From an uncultured Altererythrobacter sp. (GTDB lineage Bacteria; Pseudomonadota; Alphaproteobacteria; Sphingomonadales; Sphingomonadaceae): a stretch of DNA of 64,000 nucleotides. Shown piece after piece: positions 36,762 through 45,715 of this stretch. The notes beneath the pieces were generated by a model that saw nothing but the letters and a program-made list of their open reading frames with translations, searched no databases and was not told the DNA's origin. Within the stretch, counting starts at the first letter, position 1, and the number at the start of each line of letters is the position of its first letter. Both the position numbers and the translations under genes were made by a program. The stretch lies in the NCBI GenBank assembly GCA_913055875.1, contig CAJXJY010000001.1:186001-250000 (forward strand), given 5' to 3'.

Positions 36762-39700
36762 TCACCTGCACAGCAGGTTGCGCGCCTGGCTGGCGATCTG
36801 CGCCAGCGTTGCGGGAGTGACCTCGCTTTGCGCCTGCGCGCGCCCGATCATCGCGCGGAACTGGCGGATCGCCGCGGCGTGCTCCTCGGCCCAGTTGGAG
36901 ACCGCGCCGAGCGGGTTTTTCTTGGCGCCCTTGCGGCGCGACAGCCGCCGCAGGAAATCGAGCCGCATCTGCTGGAAATCGCGCGACAGGCCGGCGACCA
37001 GCAGCCGCTCCCACACGTCCGAGGGGTTCATCAGCGCCGAGGTGCTCTGCGCCCAGTCGAGCCCGATGCGCTCGCCCAGATCGGTGAACGCCGCGGTCAG
37101 CGCGCGCGCATCGATGTCCGAATTCTTCGACAGGAAAGCGAGCCCGACCGCGCCGTCGAGATCGTACAGATGCGTCACCCGCGCGGCGAGCTTCTCGGGC
37201 GCGCCCATCTCGACGAATTCGGCCTTGAGCCTGTCCGATTGGCGGCGCGACGCGTCGGTCAGCAATTGTTCGGTGCCGGTCGAGAGCTGCGTCACGCGCT
37301 TGTGCAGGCTGTCGATCAGCTCGCTCGGCGGCTCGGTGCTGGCGCCGACGCGGATGAGGTCGGCCATCTGGCTGCGCAGCGCGCCCGCGGCGTGGCGGAA
37401 CAGATACAGCCGCGCATCCTCGGGCATGTCGGCACTTTCCAGCCCGGCCCACAGATCGGCCATGTCGAACAATTGCTCGGCGGCGACGAAGGAGGCGCTG
37501 ACATCGGCGAGCCCGACGCCTTCCTCTTCGGACAGTTCGAACGGGTGGACGATGCCCATGCGGTTGATGAAGCGGTTGGCGAGCGCGGTGGCGACGATCT
37601 CGCGGCGCAGCTGGTGCCCCTCGATCTGGCGCCGGAATTTCTTCTGCATCGCGGTCGGAAAATAGGCGACCAGCGAATCGGTCAGGCTCGAATCGTCGGG
37701 CAGCGCGGTCTTCTCGATCGCGTCCTGCAGGACCAGCTTGGTCGAGGACAGCAGCACCGCCAGTTCGGGCCGGGTCAGCCCGACCCCCTCGCCCGCGCGG
37801 CGCGACAGGTTCTCGCCCGTGGCGAGGCCTTCGGTCTGGCGGTCGAGCGCGCCCTTCTCCTCGAGCCCCTCGATCAGCTGCACCTGCGTCGCGACCGCAG
37901 GGGCACCGCCCGCTTCGGCGATAGACAGCGCAAGCGCCTGGAGCCGGTTGTCCTCGAGCACCAGCTCGGCGACCTCGTCGGTCATCGATTCGAGCAGCGC
38001 ATTGCGCTTCTTCAGCGACAGCTTGCCCGCGCGCGCCGCGGCGGCGAGCGCGATCTTGATGTTCACCTCGTTGTCGGAGCAGTTCACGCCCGCGGCATTG
38101 TCGATGAAATCGGTGTTGATCCGCCCGCCGTTCAAGGCAAATTCGATCCGCCCGGCCTGCGTCACGCCGAGATTGGCGCCCTCGCCGATCACCTTGGCGC
38201 GAACCTCGGAACCGTCGATCCGCATCGAATCGTTGGCCGGATCGCCGACCTGCACGTTGTTCTCGCTCGTCGCCTTGATGTAGGTCCCGATCCCGCCGAA
38301 CCACAACAGGTCGACCGGCGCGGCGATGATCGCGGAAATGAGTTTTTCCGGCTCGATCGCCTTGTCCTCGATCCCCAGGACCTTGCGCGCGGCGGCCGAC
38401 AGCTTGATGCTCTTTTCGGCGCGCGACCAGACCCCGCCGCCCTTGGAGATGAGGTCCTTGTCGTAATCCTCCCAGCTCGAGCGCGGCAGGTCGAACATGC
38501 GCTTGCGCTCTTTCCAGCTCGCCGCCGGATCGGGGTCGGGATCGATGAAGATGTGGCGGTGGTCGAACGCGGCAACCAGCCGGATCGCCTTCGACAGCAG
38601 CATGCCGTTGCCGAACACGTCGCCCGACATGTCGCCGCAGCCCGCGACCTCGACCGGGTCGGTCTGCACATCGGTGCCCATTTCGAGGAAATGGCGCTGG
38701 ACCGAGACCCACGCGCCCTTGGCGGTGATGCCCATCGCCTTGTGGTCGTAGCCGTTCGAGCCGCCGCTGGCGAAGGCGTCGCCGAGCCAGAAGCCCCGGT
38801 CCTCGGCGATCGCATTGGCGATGTCGGAAAAGCGCGCGGTGCCCTTGTCGGCGGCGACCACGAAATAGGGATCCTCGCCGTCGTGGATCACGACGTTCTC
38901 CGGATGCACGACCTTCTCGTCGACGATGTCGTCGGTCACCGACAGCAGCGTGCGGATGAAGACTTCGTAGCTGCCCTGGCCCTCGGCCGCCCAGCCCTCG
39001 CGGTCGCGCGCTGGATCGGGCAGCTGTTTGGGATAGAACCCGCCTTTTGCCCCGGTCGGCACGATCACCGCGTTCTTGACCCGCTGCGCCTTCATCAGGC
39101 CGAGGATCTCGGTGCGGAAGTCGTCGCGCCGGTCGGACCAGCGCAGGCCCCCGCGCGCGACCGGTCCGGCGCGTAAGTGGATGCCCTCGACCCGGCGCGA
39201 ATAGACGAAAATCTCGCGCCACGGGATCGGCTTGGGCAGGTTCGGCACCAGCGCGGAATCGATCTTGAAGGCGAGCGCTTCCTCCGCCGCCGGAGCGAAG
39301 GCGTTGGTGCGCAGGATCGCGCCGATCAGCGACTGGTAGAGCCGCAGCAGGCGGTCGTCGTTGATCGCGACGACCTTGGTCAGCCCCTGCTTGATCGCGG
39401 CGCGCGCCGCCTTGGCGCCGTTTTCGCGGTCGCCGCCATGATCGGCATAGTCCGGATCGTGCAGCGCGCGCAGCAGCGCGACGAGCGAGCGCGTCACCGG
39501 CGCGGCGCGATAGAGCGCATCGACCACGGTGTAGATGGTGAAGCCCATCCCCGCCTGCCGCAGATAGCGGTAGAAGGCGCGCAGCCAGTCGGCCTCCTGG
39601 GCGGACAGGCCGGTGCCGATCACCAGCCGGTTGAACGGGTCGTCCTCAGCCTGCTCGTTGAGCACCGCCGCGATCGCACGCTCGATCGGTTCGGCGCGTT

Positions 39701-41504
39701 CGAGCAGCGGGGTGGCGGTATCTCCCTCGGGCAGGCCGAGCAGGAAATCGTGGATCGTGCCGAGCTTGCCGTCGTCGAGCGGAGTCGGGATTTCGGTCAG
39801 CACCTCGAAGCCGAAATTCTCCAGCGCCGGAACCGCGTCGGACAGCGGCAGCGCGCCTTCGTGCTCGTAGACCTTGAGTCGCAATTGCGAGGGGGGATCG
39901 GTTTCGAGATGGAACAGCCGCGCATCGCGCCTGTGGCCGCCCTGGGCCTCCTCGCTGTCGAGGATGGTCAGGTGCCGCATCCGCGTAATGTCGCGCGCGG
40001 CTTCGGCGGCGCCGTAATCGGCGCGGTAGGCGGTCGGGAAGGCATCGGCCGAACGCAGGGCGATCGCCGCAGCGCGTCCGGCATCCATCAGTTCGGACAA
40101 TTCGCTCTCGACCGCTTCGGTCCATCCGCGCAGCAACGTCTGGAGCTGCGCGTCGAGATCGCGCTCGGTACCGCTGGCATCGCCGCCGCGCAGGTCGAGC
40201 ACGAAGCGCAGCATGGCGAGATTGCCGCCCTCGACCTGCACGCTCCAGTCGAGCAGTTCGGCTCCGGTACCCTCTTCGAGCAGCCGCTCGATCTGCGTGC
40301 GGACCTGCGTCGACAGCATGTCGCGCGGCATCCACACGAAAGCGAACAGGTGGCGGGCGAGCGGGGCCTCGACCAGCGCCAGCCGCGGACGCGGCCGGTC
40401 GACCAGGCTCATCATCGCAGTCGCGACGCGCTCGATATCGTCGTCGGAAAAGCCGATCAGCAAATCGTGCGGCAGCGCGGTGAGCGCGTGGACCAGCGCC
40501 TTGCCGGCATGGCCGCCGGGGTCGAAGCCGAACTTGTCCATCAGGGTCTCGACCTGCGCGCGCAGGCGCGGGACGAGCGTGGGCGTCGCGGCCAGCGCGG
40601 CGCTGGTCCAGACCCCGGCATGGACCGACAGCGAAATCACCTTGCCGTCCTCGCGCCCATCTTCCCGCACCGGCACGATGAACAGGTCGAGCGGCACGCG
40701 GCGGTGGACGTGGCTGAGCCGGTTGGCCTTGATGATCAGCGGCACGCGCTCGCCATTGCGCTCCGGATCGTCGAACCAGGCGAAGGCGCGCTCGTAGGAG
40801 GCGTCGGCGAGGAGCTGCTTGGCGCTCCTGCGGCAGATGCCGAGCACTTCGGTGTGGCTGCCGTCGCGGTTGCGCCCGACATGGCCGAGCAGCGTCAGCA
40901 TGCCTTCCTCGAGCCAGCGCAGCAGCTCGGCGCCTTCCTCGTCTTCGACCCGGTCGGCATCGGCGCGCATCAGCTCGCGCATGCGCGGCCAGTCGCGCAC
41001 CGCGGCGCGGACGTCGGCGAGAGTGCGCTCGAGCGCCTTCGCCAATTCGCCGCGCTGGCGCGCATCGACGCGCGACGTCTCGATGTAGATCATCGATTCG
41101 GGTGCGGCGTCGTCGTGCTCGCCGATCGCTTCGAGTTCGCCCTCGGCCGACCGGCGCACGGGCACCACCGGGTGGACCAGCCGGTCGATCGCAAGTCCGT
41201 GTGCGGCGATGGTAGAGGCGATCGAGTCGACCAGGAACGGCATGTCGTCGTTGACGATCGCGATCCGCAGCATGCGGCGCGTTTCGCTGGCCGAGGCGAG
41301 GCGGATCGCTGGTGCGGTCCCGTCGCGCCGCGCGGCGGCGTCGAGCAGGAAGGCGGTCGCCTCCTTCAATTCGTCCTTCTCGAAGGCGCTGTCTCCGGGG
41401 AGCAGGGAATCGCGCATTTGCTCGGCGAGCGCGTCGGTCAGCTTGCTGCGGCCCGCCAGGCGGCGCGCCGGGCTGGGCCTGGTATCACCCGATTTGGAAC
41501 CCAT
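36762..41504 (-). CDS. NAD-specific glutamate dehydrogenase, large type
   Basis: 1580 residues, the GDH-180 class: oxidative deamination of glutamate to 2-oxoglutarate and ammonium. The long N-terminal part carries ACT-like regulatory regions (MLRIAIVNDDMPFLVDSIAS). The catalytic core has GGLRWSDRRDDFRTEILGLM, with KNAVIVPTGAKGGF (catalytic Lys region) and GCGDMSGDVFGNGM. The helical C-terminal region completes the class. The enzyme mainly serves growth on amino acids. Palindromic elements lie directly beyond both ends of the gene. Confidence 0.95.
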   Translation of the reverse strand: MGSKSGDTRPSPARRLAGRSKLTDALAEQMRDSLLPGDSAFEKDELKEATAFLLDAAARRDGTAPAIRLASASETRRMLRIAIVNDDMPFLVDSIASTIAAHGLAIDRLVHPVVPVRRSAEGELEAIGEHDDAAPESMIYIETSRVDARQRGELAKALERTLADVRAAVRDWPRMRELMRADADRVEDEEGAELLRWLEEGMLTLLGHVGRNRDGSHTEVLGICRRSAKQLLADASYERAFAWFDDPERNGERVPLIIKANRLSHVHRRVPLDLFIVPVREDGREDGKVISLSVHAGVWTSAALAATPTLVPRLRAQVETLMDKFGFDPGGHAGKALVHALTALPHDLLIGFSDDDIERVATAMMSLVDRPRPRLALVEAPLARHLFAFVWMPRDMLSTQVRTQIERLLEEGTGAELLDWSVQVEGGNLAMLRFVLDLRGGDASGTERDLDAQLQTLLRGWTEAVESELSELMDAGRAAAIALRSADAFPTAYRADYGAAEAARDITRMRHLTILDSEEAQGGHRRDARLFHLETDPPSQLRLKVYEHEGALPLSDAVPALENFGFEVLTEIPTPLDDGKLGTIHDFLLGLPEGDTATPLLERAEPIERAIAAVLNEQAEDDPFNRLVIGTGLSAQEADWLRAFYRYLRQAGMGFTIYTVVDALYRAAPVTRSLVALLRALHDPDYADHGGDRENGAKAARAAIKQGLTKVVAINDDRLLRLYQSLIGAILRTNAFAPAAEEALAFKIDSALVPNLPKPIPWREIFVYSRRVEGIHLRAGPVARGGLRWSDRRDDFRTEILGLMKAQRVKNAVIVPTGAKGGFYPKQLPDPARDREGWAAEGQGSYEVFIRTLLSVTDDIVDEKVVHPENVVIHDGEDPYFVVAADKGTARFSDIANAIAEDRGFWLGDAFASGGSNGYDHKAMGITAKGAWVSVQRHFLEMGTDVQTDPVEVAGCGDMSGDVFGNGMLLSKAIRLVAAFDHRHIFIDPDPDPAASWKERKRMFDLPRSSWEDYDKDLISKGGGVWSRAEKSIKLSAAARKVLGIEDKAIEPEKLISAIIAAPVDLLWFGGIGTYIKATSENNVQVGDPANDSMRIDGSEVRAKVIGEGANLGVTQAGRIEFALNGGRINTDFIDNAAGVNCSDNEVNIKIALAAAARAGKLSLKKRNALLESMTDEVAELVLEDNRLQALALSIAEAGGAPAVATQVQLIEGLEEKGALDRQTEGLATGENLSRRAGEGVGLTRPELAVLLSSTKLVLQDAIEKTALPDDSSLTDSLVAYFPTAMQKKFRRQIEGHQLRREIVATALANRFINRMGIVHPFELSEEEGVGLADVSASFVAAEQLFDMADLWAGLESADMPEDARLYLFRHAAGALRSQMADLIRVGASTEPPSELIDSLHKRVTQLSTGTEQLLTDASRRQSDRLKAEFVEMGAPEKLAARVTHLYDLDGAVGLAFLSKNSDIDARALTAAFTDLGERIGLDWAQSTSALMNPSDVWERLLVAGLSRDFQQMRLDFLRRLSRRKGAKKNPLGAVSNWAEEHAAAIRQFRAMIGRAQAQSEVTPATLAQIASQARNLLCR

Positions 41505-41617
41505 TCGTCCTGCTCCGTAGGGCTTCGCGCCCCATCATATTGTTACCGCTGCGTGCCACGATGCGGCGCCGATAGGCGCTCGCTACAGCAAGGGCAAGCG
41601 GTGCGCGTTCAACTCTG

Positions 41618-41739
41618 TTTCGGCAAAGCCGAAACGGACGCGGCACCGGCCCTCTCCCCCACCCGGCCACCCAAACGATAGTAAACTATGGGTGGCCGGG
41701 TGGGGGAGAGGGCCGGTGCCGATTTCAGCGAAGCTGAAA
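41618..41739. repeat. Palindromic intergenic element, copy D (core type)
   Basis: Central hairpin with perfect 31-base arms (41642-41672 and 41690-41720) whose inner half matches copy C and outer half matches copies A and B (GGCACCGGCCC). The loop contains GATAGTAAACTAT. Two small hairpins flank it: TTTCGGC-AAA-GCCGAAA (41618-41634) and TTTCAGC-GAA-GCTGAAA (41723-41739). The GTTTTCCGGCGG terminal repeats of A and C are absent. It lies upstream of the glutamate dehydrogenase gene. The rest of the 41505-41825 gap shows no gene. Confidence 0.85.
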
Positions 41740-41825
41740 ACGACTCTATTCACATCGCGCGCGGCGTGTTTGCCTCTCTCCAATGGTTGTCGCGGGCATC
41801 GGTTTCCGGCCGCGGGGCCGCGTGT

Positions 41826-42809
41826 TCAGTCTGCCAGCGCCTGCATCGTCAATTCAAGCGAACGAATGCGCGCGGCGGGATCGAAGGCAGCGCCCGACAC
41901 CACGATCTCGTCCGCCTGCGTCCGCTCGACGAAGCGGTCGATGGCTTCGCGCACGGTGGCGCGCGAGCCGATCGCGCTCGCCTGCGAGATATGTGCGAGC
42001 ATCGCCCGTGCCTGCGCGGGCAGCGACTCGCGGTATCCGGCGACGGGCGGGGGCAGCTTGCCCGGATTGCCCGTGCGCAGCCGGACGAAGCTCTGCGCCT
42101 GCGAGGTGGAGACGAGTTCGGCCTCCTCGTCGGTGTCGGCGCAGAACACCGTCATCGCCGCCATCGCGTGCGGTTTCTCGCACTGTTCGGACGGGCGGAA
42201 GTCGCGGCGGTAGATTTCCAGCGCCTGGTCGAGATGGTCGGGCGCGAAATGCGAGGCGAAGGCGTAGGGCAGGCCGAGCGCGGCGGCGAGCTGCGCGCCG
42301 AACAGGCTCGATCCGAGCATCCACATCTCCACATCAATATCGAAACCCGGCGTCGGGCGGATCGGAAGCGACGCGTCGCCGGTCAGGTAGGCGCGCAATT
42401 CGACCACGTCCTGCGGGAAATTCTCCGCCGCGCGGTGCAGGTCCTTGCGCAGCGCGCGCTGCAATTCCGGACCCGCGCCCGGCGCGCGGCCGAGGCCGAG
42501 ATCGATCCGACCGGGGAACAGCGCCGCGAGCGTGCCGAACTGCTCGGCGATCTGGAACGGGGTGTGGTTGGGCAGCATGATCCCGCCCGCGCCGATGCGG
42601 ATGGACGAGGTGGCGTGGCCGATATGGCCGATCACCACCGAAGCCGCCGCGCCGCCGATCCCCTCCATCGCGTGGTGTTCCGCGACCCAGAAGCGCCGGT
42701 AGCCCGCCGCCTCGGCGGCGCAGGCGAGCGCGGCGGTATCGGCATAGGCCTGCTCCGGGGTGCCGCCCTCGCGCACCGGAACGAGGTCGAGGACGGACAG
42801 CGGGATCAT
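41826..42809 (-). CDS. LLM-class flavin-dependent monooxygenase
   Basis: Luciferase-like TIM-barrel oxidoreductase of 327 residues, expected to use reduced FMN or F420 (FMN more likely here). MIPLSVLDLVPVREGGTPEQA and RFWVAEHHAMEGIGGAAASV are the typical start of the MsnO8-like subgroup; IRIGAGGIMLPNHTPFQIAEQ and RIDLGLGRAPG follow. The substrate is unknown. Its ATG overlaps the stop of the TPR gene, so it is the last gene of a four-gene run. Confidence 0.9.
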   Translation of the reverse strand: MIPLSVLDLVPVREGGTPEQAYADTAALACAAEAAGYRRFWVAEHHAMEGIGGAAASVVIGHIGHATSSIRIGAGGIMLPNHTPFQIAEQFGTLAALFPGRIDLGLGRAPGAGPELQRALRKDLHRAAENFPQDVVELRAYLTGDASLPIRPTPGFDIDVEMWMLGSSLFGAQLAAALGLPYAFASHFAPDHLDQALEIYRRDFRPSEQCEKPHAMAAMTVFCADTDEEAELVSTSQAQSFVRLRTGNPGKLPPPVAGYRESLPAQARAMLAHISQASAIGSRATVREAIDRFVERTQADEIVVSGAAFDPAARIRSLELTMQALAD

Positions 42810-43639
42810 TCGCCGCGCAGCTGGGCGAGATAGGCGGCGGCGGTCTCGGCGGCGGGTGAGCCGGGTGCATTGTCCACCACCGACTGCCAGCTGCGCAGCG
42901 CGGCATCGTCGCGGCCCGCGAGCGCGGCGATCACACCGGCCTCGAGCCCGATCTCGGCATCGCCGGGGCGCAGGATCGCGGCGCGTTCGATATGCGCCTG
43001 CGCCTCGGCGAGCTTGTCGAGGCGGCGCGCCAGCGTGGCGGACAGCAGCCACGCTTCGGCGCTGTCGGGATCGGCTTCGCGCGCGGCGGCGAGCGCCGTT
43101 TCGGCCTCGGCTTCGCGGCCGATCGCGACGAACGCGCGCGAGCGGTCGAGCGCGATGACGGTGGCGAGGCGCGGATCATCCGCGGGATCGAGCGCCGACA
43201 GTTCCGCCAGCGCCGCCTGCGGCTGCCCCGCGGCGAGCCGGGCCGCCGCGGTCGCCGCGCCCAGCCGCACGCGGTAATAGGCATGGTCGTCGGGCACGAT
43301 GTCCTTGGCGCGGCCGAAGGCTTCGGCCGCCTCGTCCCACCGGCCGAGCCCCGACAGGGCGATGCCGAGGCAATGCCCGGCGATGGCGCGGTCGAGCCCG
43401 AGCGCACGGTCGAACCGCTCGCGCGCCTCGAACCGCGCCGCCTCCGGATCGGCGTCGGCGCGGTCGATGCAGGCCTGCACCGGGTCGACATCCTCGAGCG
43501 TCACCTCGGCGCGCTCGCGCGCCCTGTTCATCCGCCGCTGTTCGTAGAGTTCCTCGGGAACCGCGGTGACCGGGCTGGTCGAGGGCGCGGGTCCGACCTG
43601 CAGCAGGAGCGAGAGAAAGAGCGGGGTCGTCACGGGCAT
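42806..43639 (-). CDS. TPR-repeat protein with signal peptide
   Basis: 277 residues. A short hydrophobic N-terminus (TTPLFLSLLLQVGPAP) may be a signal. The rest is made of helical pairs with the TPR spacing, e.g. CLGIALSGLGRWDEAAEAFG, then AAARLAAGQPQAALAELSAL and GVIAALAGRDDAALRSWQ. It is likely a periplasmic scaffold; partners are unknown. It overlaps the hydrolase gene upstream by ten bases and the LLM gene downstream by four. Confidence 0.8.
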   Translation of the reverse strand: MPVTTPLFLSLLLQVGPAPSTSPVTAVPEELYEQRRMNRARERAEVTLEDVDPVQACIDRADADPEAARFEARERFDRALGLDRAIAGHCLGIALSGLGRWDEAAEAFGRAKDIVPDDHAYYRVRLGAATAAARLAAGQPQAALAELSALDPADDPRLATVIALDRSRAFVAIGREAEAETALAAAREADPDSAEAWLLSATLARRLDKLAEAQAHIERAAILRPGDAEIGLEAGVIAALAGRDDAALRSWQSVVDNAPGSPAAETAAAYLAQLRGE

Positions 43640-44403
43640 GAAACGGGGTCCTGTCGGGAAAGCGCGCCGATCGTCGCGAGCAGCAGGGCAATATCGCCCT
43701 CGCGCGACAGGCGATGGTCGCCGTCCTTTATCAGCGTGACCTGTATATCGTCCGAACGCAGCGCTTCGGCGAGGCGCAGGCTCGTCTTCCACGGCACGTC
43801 GGTATCGCGCTGGCCGTGCAGCAGCCGTACCGGGCAATCGATCGCGATCGGCTTGCCGAGCAGCCGGCTTTGCTGCCCCGACTGCCAGAACCTGCGCCAG
43901 GTCGGCATGGTTTCGCCCCGATAGGCTCCGGAAAGCTGGCGATTGAGGACGCCGTCGTCGCGGATGGTCACCTTTTCCCCGGCGCTGAAACCCCATTCGG
44001 TGAAGTCGGGGGCGGAGGCGATGCCGACCAGCCCCGCCAGCCGCCCCGGGTCTCCGGCACCCAATACGAGCCCGGCGAGCAGCATCAGCCACCCGCCCAT
44101 CGACGAGCCGACCAGCAGCACCGGCCCGTCGATCTTCGCTTCGATCAGCGCCAGCACCTCGTCGCGCCAATCGGTGAGCGACCGTTCGGCGAACTCGCCT
44201 TCGCTGTGGCCGCAGCCCGAATAGTCGAGCAACAGGCACGCCCGGCCGCTGCGTTCGGCCCAGGCCAAGATCGCAGTGGCCTTGCCGCCGTCCATGTCGG
44301 ACATGTAGCCCGGCAGGAACACGATCGCCGGTCCGTCGCCGGCGCGGAACCGATAGGCAATGCGGATGCCCTCGGCCGTGTCGAAATATTCGATATCGCT
44401 CAT
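43630..44403 (-). CDS. Cytosolic alpha/beta hydrolase
   Basis: 257 residues with the ABHD10-like layout: AIVFLPGYMSDMDGGKA, CLLLDYSGCGHSEG, nucleophile elbow VGSSMGGW, HGQRDTDVP (Asp) and GDHRLS (His). There is no signal peptide. The ATG at 44403 begins MSDIEYFDT; further in-frame Met codons lie just upstream. The substrate (ester or thioester) is unknown. It is first of a run with the TPR and LLM genes. Confidence 0.85.
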   Translation of the reverse strand: MSDIEYFDTAEGIRIAYRFRAGDGPAIVFLPGYMSDMDGGKATAILAWAERSGRACLLLDYSGCGHSEGEFAERSLTDWRDEVLALIEAKIDGPVLLVGSSMGGWLMLLAGLVLGAGDPGRLAGLVGIASAPDFTEWGFSAGEKVTIRDDGVLNRQLSGAYRGETMPTWRRFWQSGQQSRLLGKPIAIDCPVRLLHGQRDTDVPWKTSLRLAEALRSDDIQVTLIKDGDHRLSREGDIALLLATIGALSRQDPVSCP

Positions 44404-44446
44404 GCAGCCGCCCATGCCCGCTCGCACCGGGCGATGGCAAGGCGCG

Positions 44447-44572
44447 TCAGAACAGCGCGGGGACGGCGAGGCCCTCTTGGCGCTCGTCCTCGCAAGTATC
44501 GGCGAGCGGTGCGCACGAGGCCAAGCCGAGCGCGGCCAGACCGGCCAGCACTGCGGAAACCATGCGTTTCAT
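44447..44572 (-). CDS. Small lipoprotein, 41 residues
   Basis: MKRMVSAVLAGLAALGLASC followed by 21 residues (APLADTCEDERQ and a hydrophobic end). The lipobox LASC predicts lipidation at Cys20, leaving a mature peptide of 22 residues with one further Cys. It lies 4 bases downstream of the XRE regulator gene and 43 bases upstream of the hydrolase, so it is probably co-transcribed. No family is recognised; it may be an entericidin-like small lipoprotein. Confidence 0.6.
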   Translation of the reverse strand: MKRMVSAVLAGLAALGLASCAPLADTCEDERQEGLAVPALF

Positions 44573-44576
44573 CGCA

Positions 44577-44774
44577 TCAGTCCTTCTCGAAAATGTCCTC
44601 TATCGCCATAGCGAAAACTTCGGCGATACGGAAGGCGAGCGGAAGCGAGGGGTCGTAGCGCCCGGTCTCGATCGCATTGACGCTCTGGCGCGAGACGCCG
44701 AGCCGCTCGGCGAGATCCTGCTGGCTCCAGTCGCGCTCTGCGCGCAGCACCTTGAGACGGTTCTTCACCGGCAT
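44577..44774 (-). CDS. XRE-family helix-turn-helix regulator (YozG-like)
   Basis: 65 residues, almost entirely a Cro/C1-type HTH: NRLKVLRAERDWSQQDLAER then LGVSRQSVNAIETGRYDPS, ending AIEDIFEKD. This short type usually accompanies small membrane-protein genes, as here. It overlaps the 200-residue membrane-protein gene by ten bases. The dyad upstream of the first gene of the unit (45577-45605) is a candidate binding site. Confidence 0.9.
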   Translation of the reverse strand: MPVKNRLKVLRAERDWSQQDLAERLGVSRQSVNAIETGRYDPSLPLAFRIAEVFAMAIEDIFEKD

Positions 44775-45367
44775 TCGCCATAGGTGCCGTAGGTGACCTT
44801 GTTCGCCACCGCGCCGATCCCGATCCCGAAGCACCAGATCGTCGGCCACCAGAAGGCGGCGACGTGCTCGACGACGTGATAGGTCTCGAGAAAGCCCCAG
44901 ATCGCGGCCAGCGTGAACGATATGCCCGTGGCGATCAGCCCCTGACGCACGTAAAGCATGCGGAAGAACTCGTCCTGCTCCTCGACGATCAGCCCGCCGA
45001 AGACCCATATCACCCCGGCGAAGGACAGCCCGGGAAGGAAGGCGACGAGCGCCGCGGGCGCGCCGGTCACTCCGCGGTCCTCGATCAGATACTCGGCGAG
45101 GAACAGCGTCGCGAGGTAGAACACCATCAGCAGCGCGATGCGGCCGAGATAGCGTCGCGATGCGGCCGAGCGCGCATTCCCCTTGCGGTATTTGCCGACG
45201 AAGGCGGTGATCATGAGCCCGAGCGGGATGACCGCCAGGATATAGGCCTGGGCATCCTCGATCGCGCCCGATTTCCACAGTCCCAGCACGCCCAGCGCGC
45301 TGAGGACCGAGGAGACCGCCCATAGCACGGGCCGGGGCTTGCGGGCCGGATCGGCGGTATCGGTCAT
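44765..45367 (-). CDS. Polytopic membrane protein, 200 residues
   Basis: About five to six hydrophobic spans (VLWAVSSVLSALGVLGLW, AYILAVIPLGLMITAFVG, LGRIALLMVFYLATLFLAEY, ALVAFLPGLSFAGVIWVFGG, GISFTLAAIWGFLETY, WCFGIGIGAVA). VEEQDEFFRMLYVRQ is a conserved-looking cytoplasmic loop. The function is unknown. Its codons overlap the 58-residue gene before it and the XRE gene after it, so the three form one translationally coupled unit. Confidence 0.75.
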   Translation of the reverse strand: MTDTADPARKPRPVLWAVSSVLSALGVLGLWKSGAIEDAQAYILAVIPLGLMITAFVGKYRKGNARSAASRRYLGRIALLMVFYLATLFLAEYLIEDRGVTGAPAALVAFLPGLSFAGVIWVFGGLIVEEQDEFFRMLYVRQGLIATGISFTLAAIWGFLETYHVVEHVAAFWWPTIWCFGIGIGAVANKVTYGTYGECR

Positions 45368-45540
45368 GGCAGGCACCCGGCGCGGCTGCTCCGGCCGCCG
45401 TAGATCGATCCGACCGCGGCGCCCGAGAGGCCTGCGATCACGCCGAACGACGCGGCATCGCTCAGGCCGGTGGCCGTTGCGACAATGGCTGCGACCAGGA
45501 TGGCGGCGGCCCACAACAGGGCTTTCTGAATGGTGGTCAT
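45364..45540 (-). CDS. Small two-span membrane protein, 58 residues
   Basis: MTTIQKALLWAAAILVAAIV begins a first span, and a second includes FGVIAGLSGAAVGSIYG. AGAAGGAAG lies upstream of the ATG at 45540, a strong ribosome site that rules out the longer frame. It is the first gene of the unit with the 200-residue membrane protein and the XRE regulator. Confidence 0.72.
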   Translation of the reverse strand: MTTIQKALLWAAAILVAAIVATATGLSDAASFGVIAGLSGAAVGSIYGGRSSRAGCLP

Positions 45541-45576
45541 TGGCCGAACTTCCTTCTCTTGATGTAAAGGGTGTTT

Positions 45577-45605
45577 GTCACATGATTCGCCGTATGTCAA
45601 GTGAC
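45577..45605 (-). promoter_or_regulatory. Candidate operator/promoter of the XRE membrane-protein unit
   Basis: Inverted repeat GTCACATG ... CAAGTGAC (seven of eight bases paired) across 29 bases. Read on the minus strand it contains TTGACA (45600-45595), a consensus -35 hexamer; no good -10 is seen at the right spacing. Its position 37 bases upstream of the first gene fits autoregulation by the XRE protein. Confidence 0.45.
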
Positions 45606-45715
45606 CTTTCCAAAAAGAACAGCGGGCTTGTCAAAGGGCCGCGTTACTCGCTTGTAACCGCGCGGTCATCGCGCGAAGGCATGGTGGCCGCGACCAGACG
45701 GCGAAGGAGAGCCAC

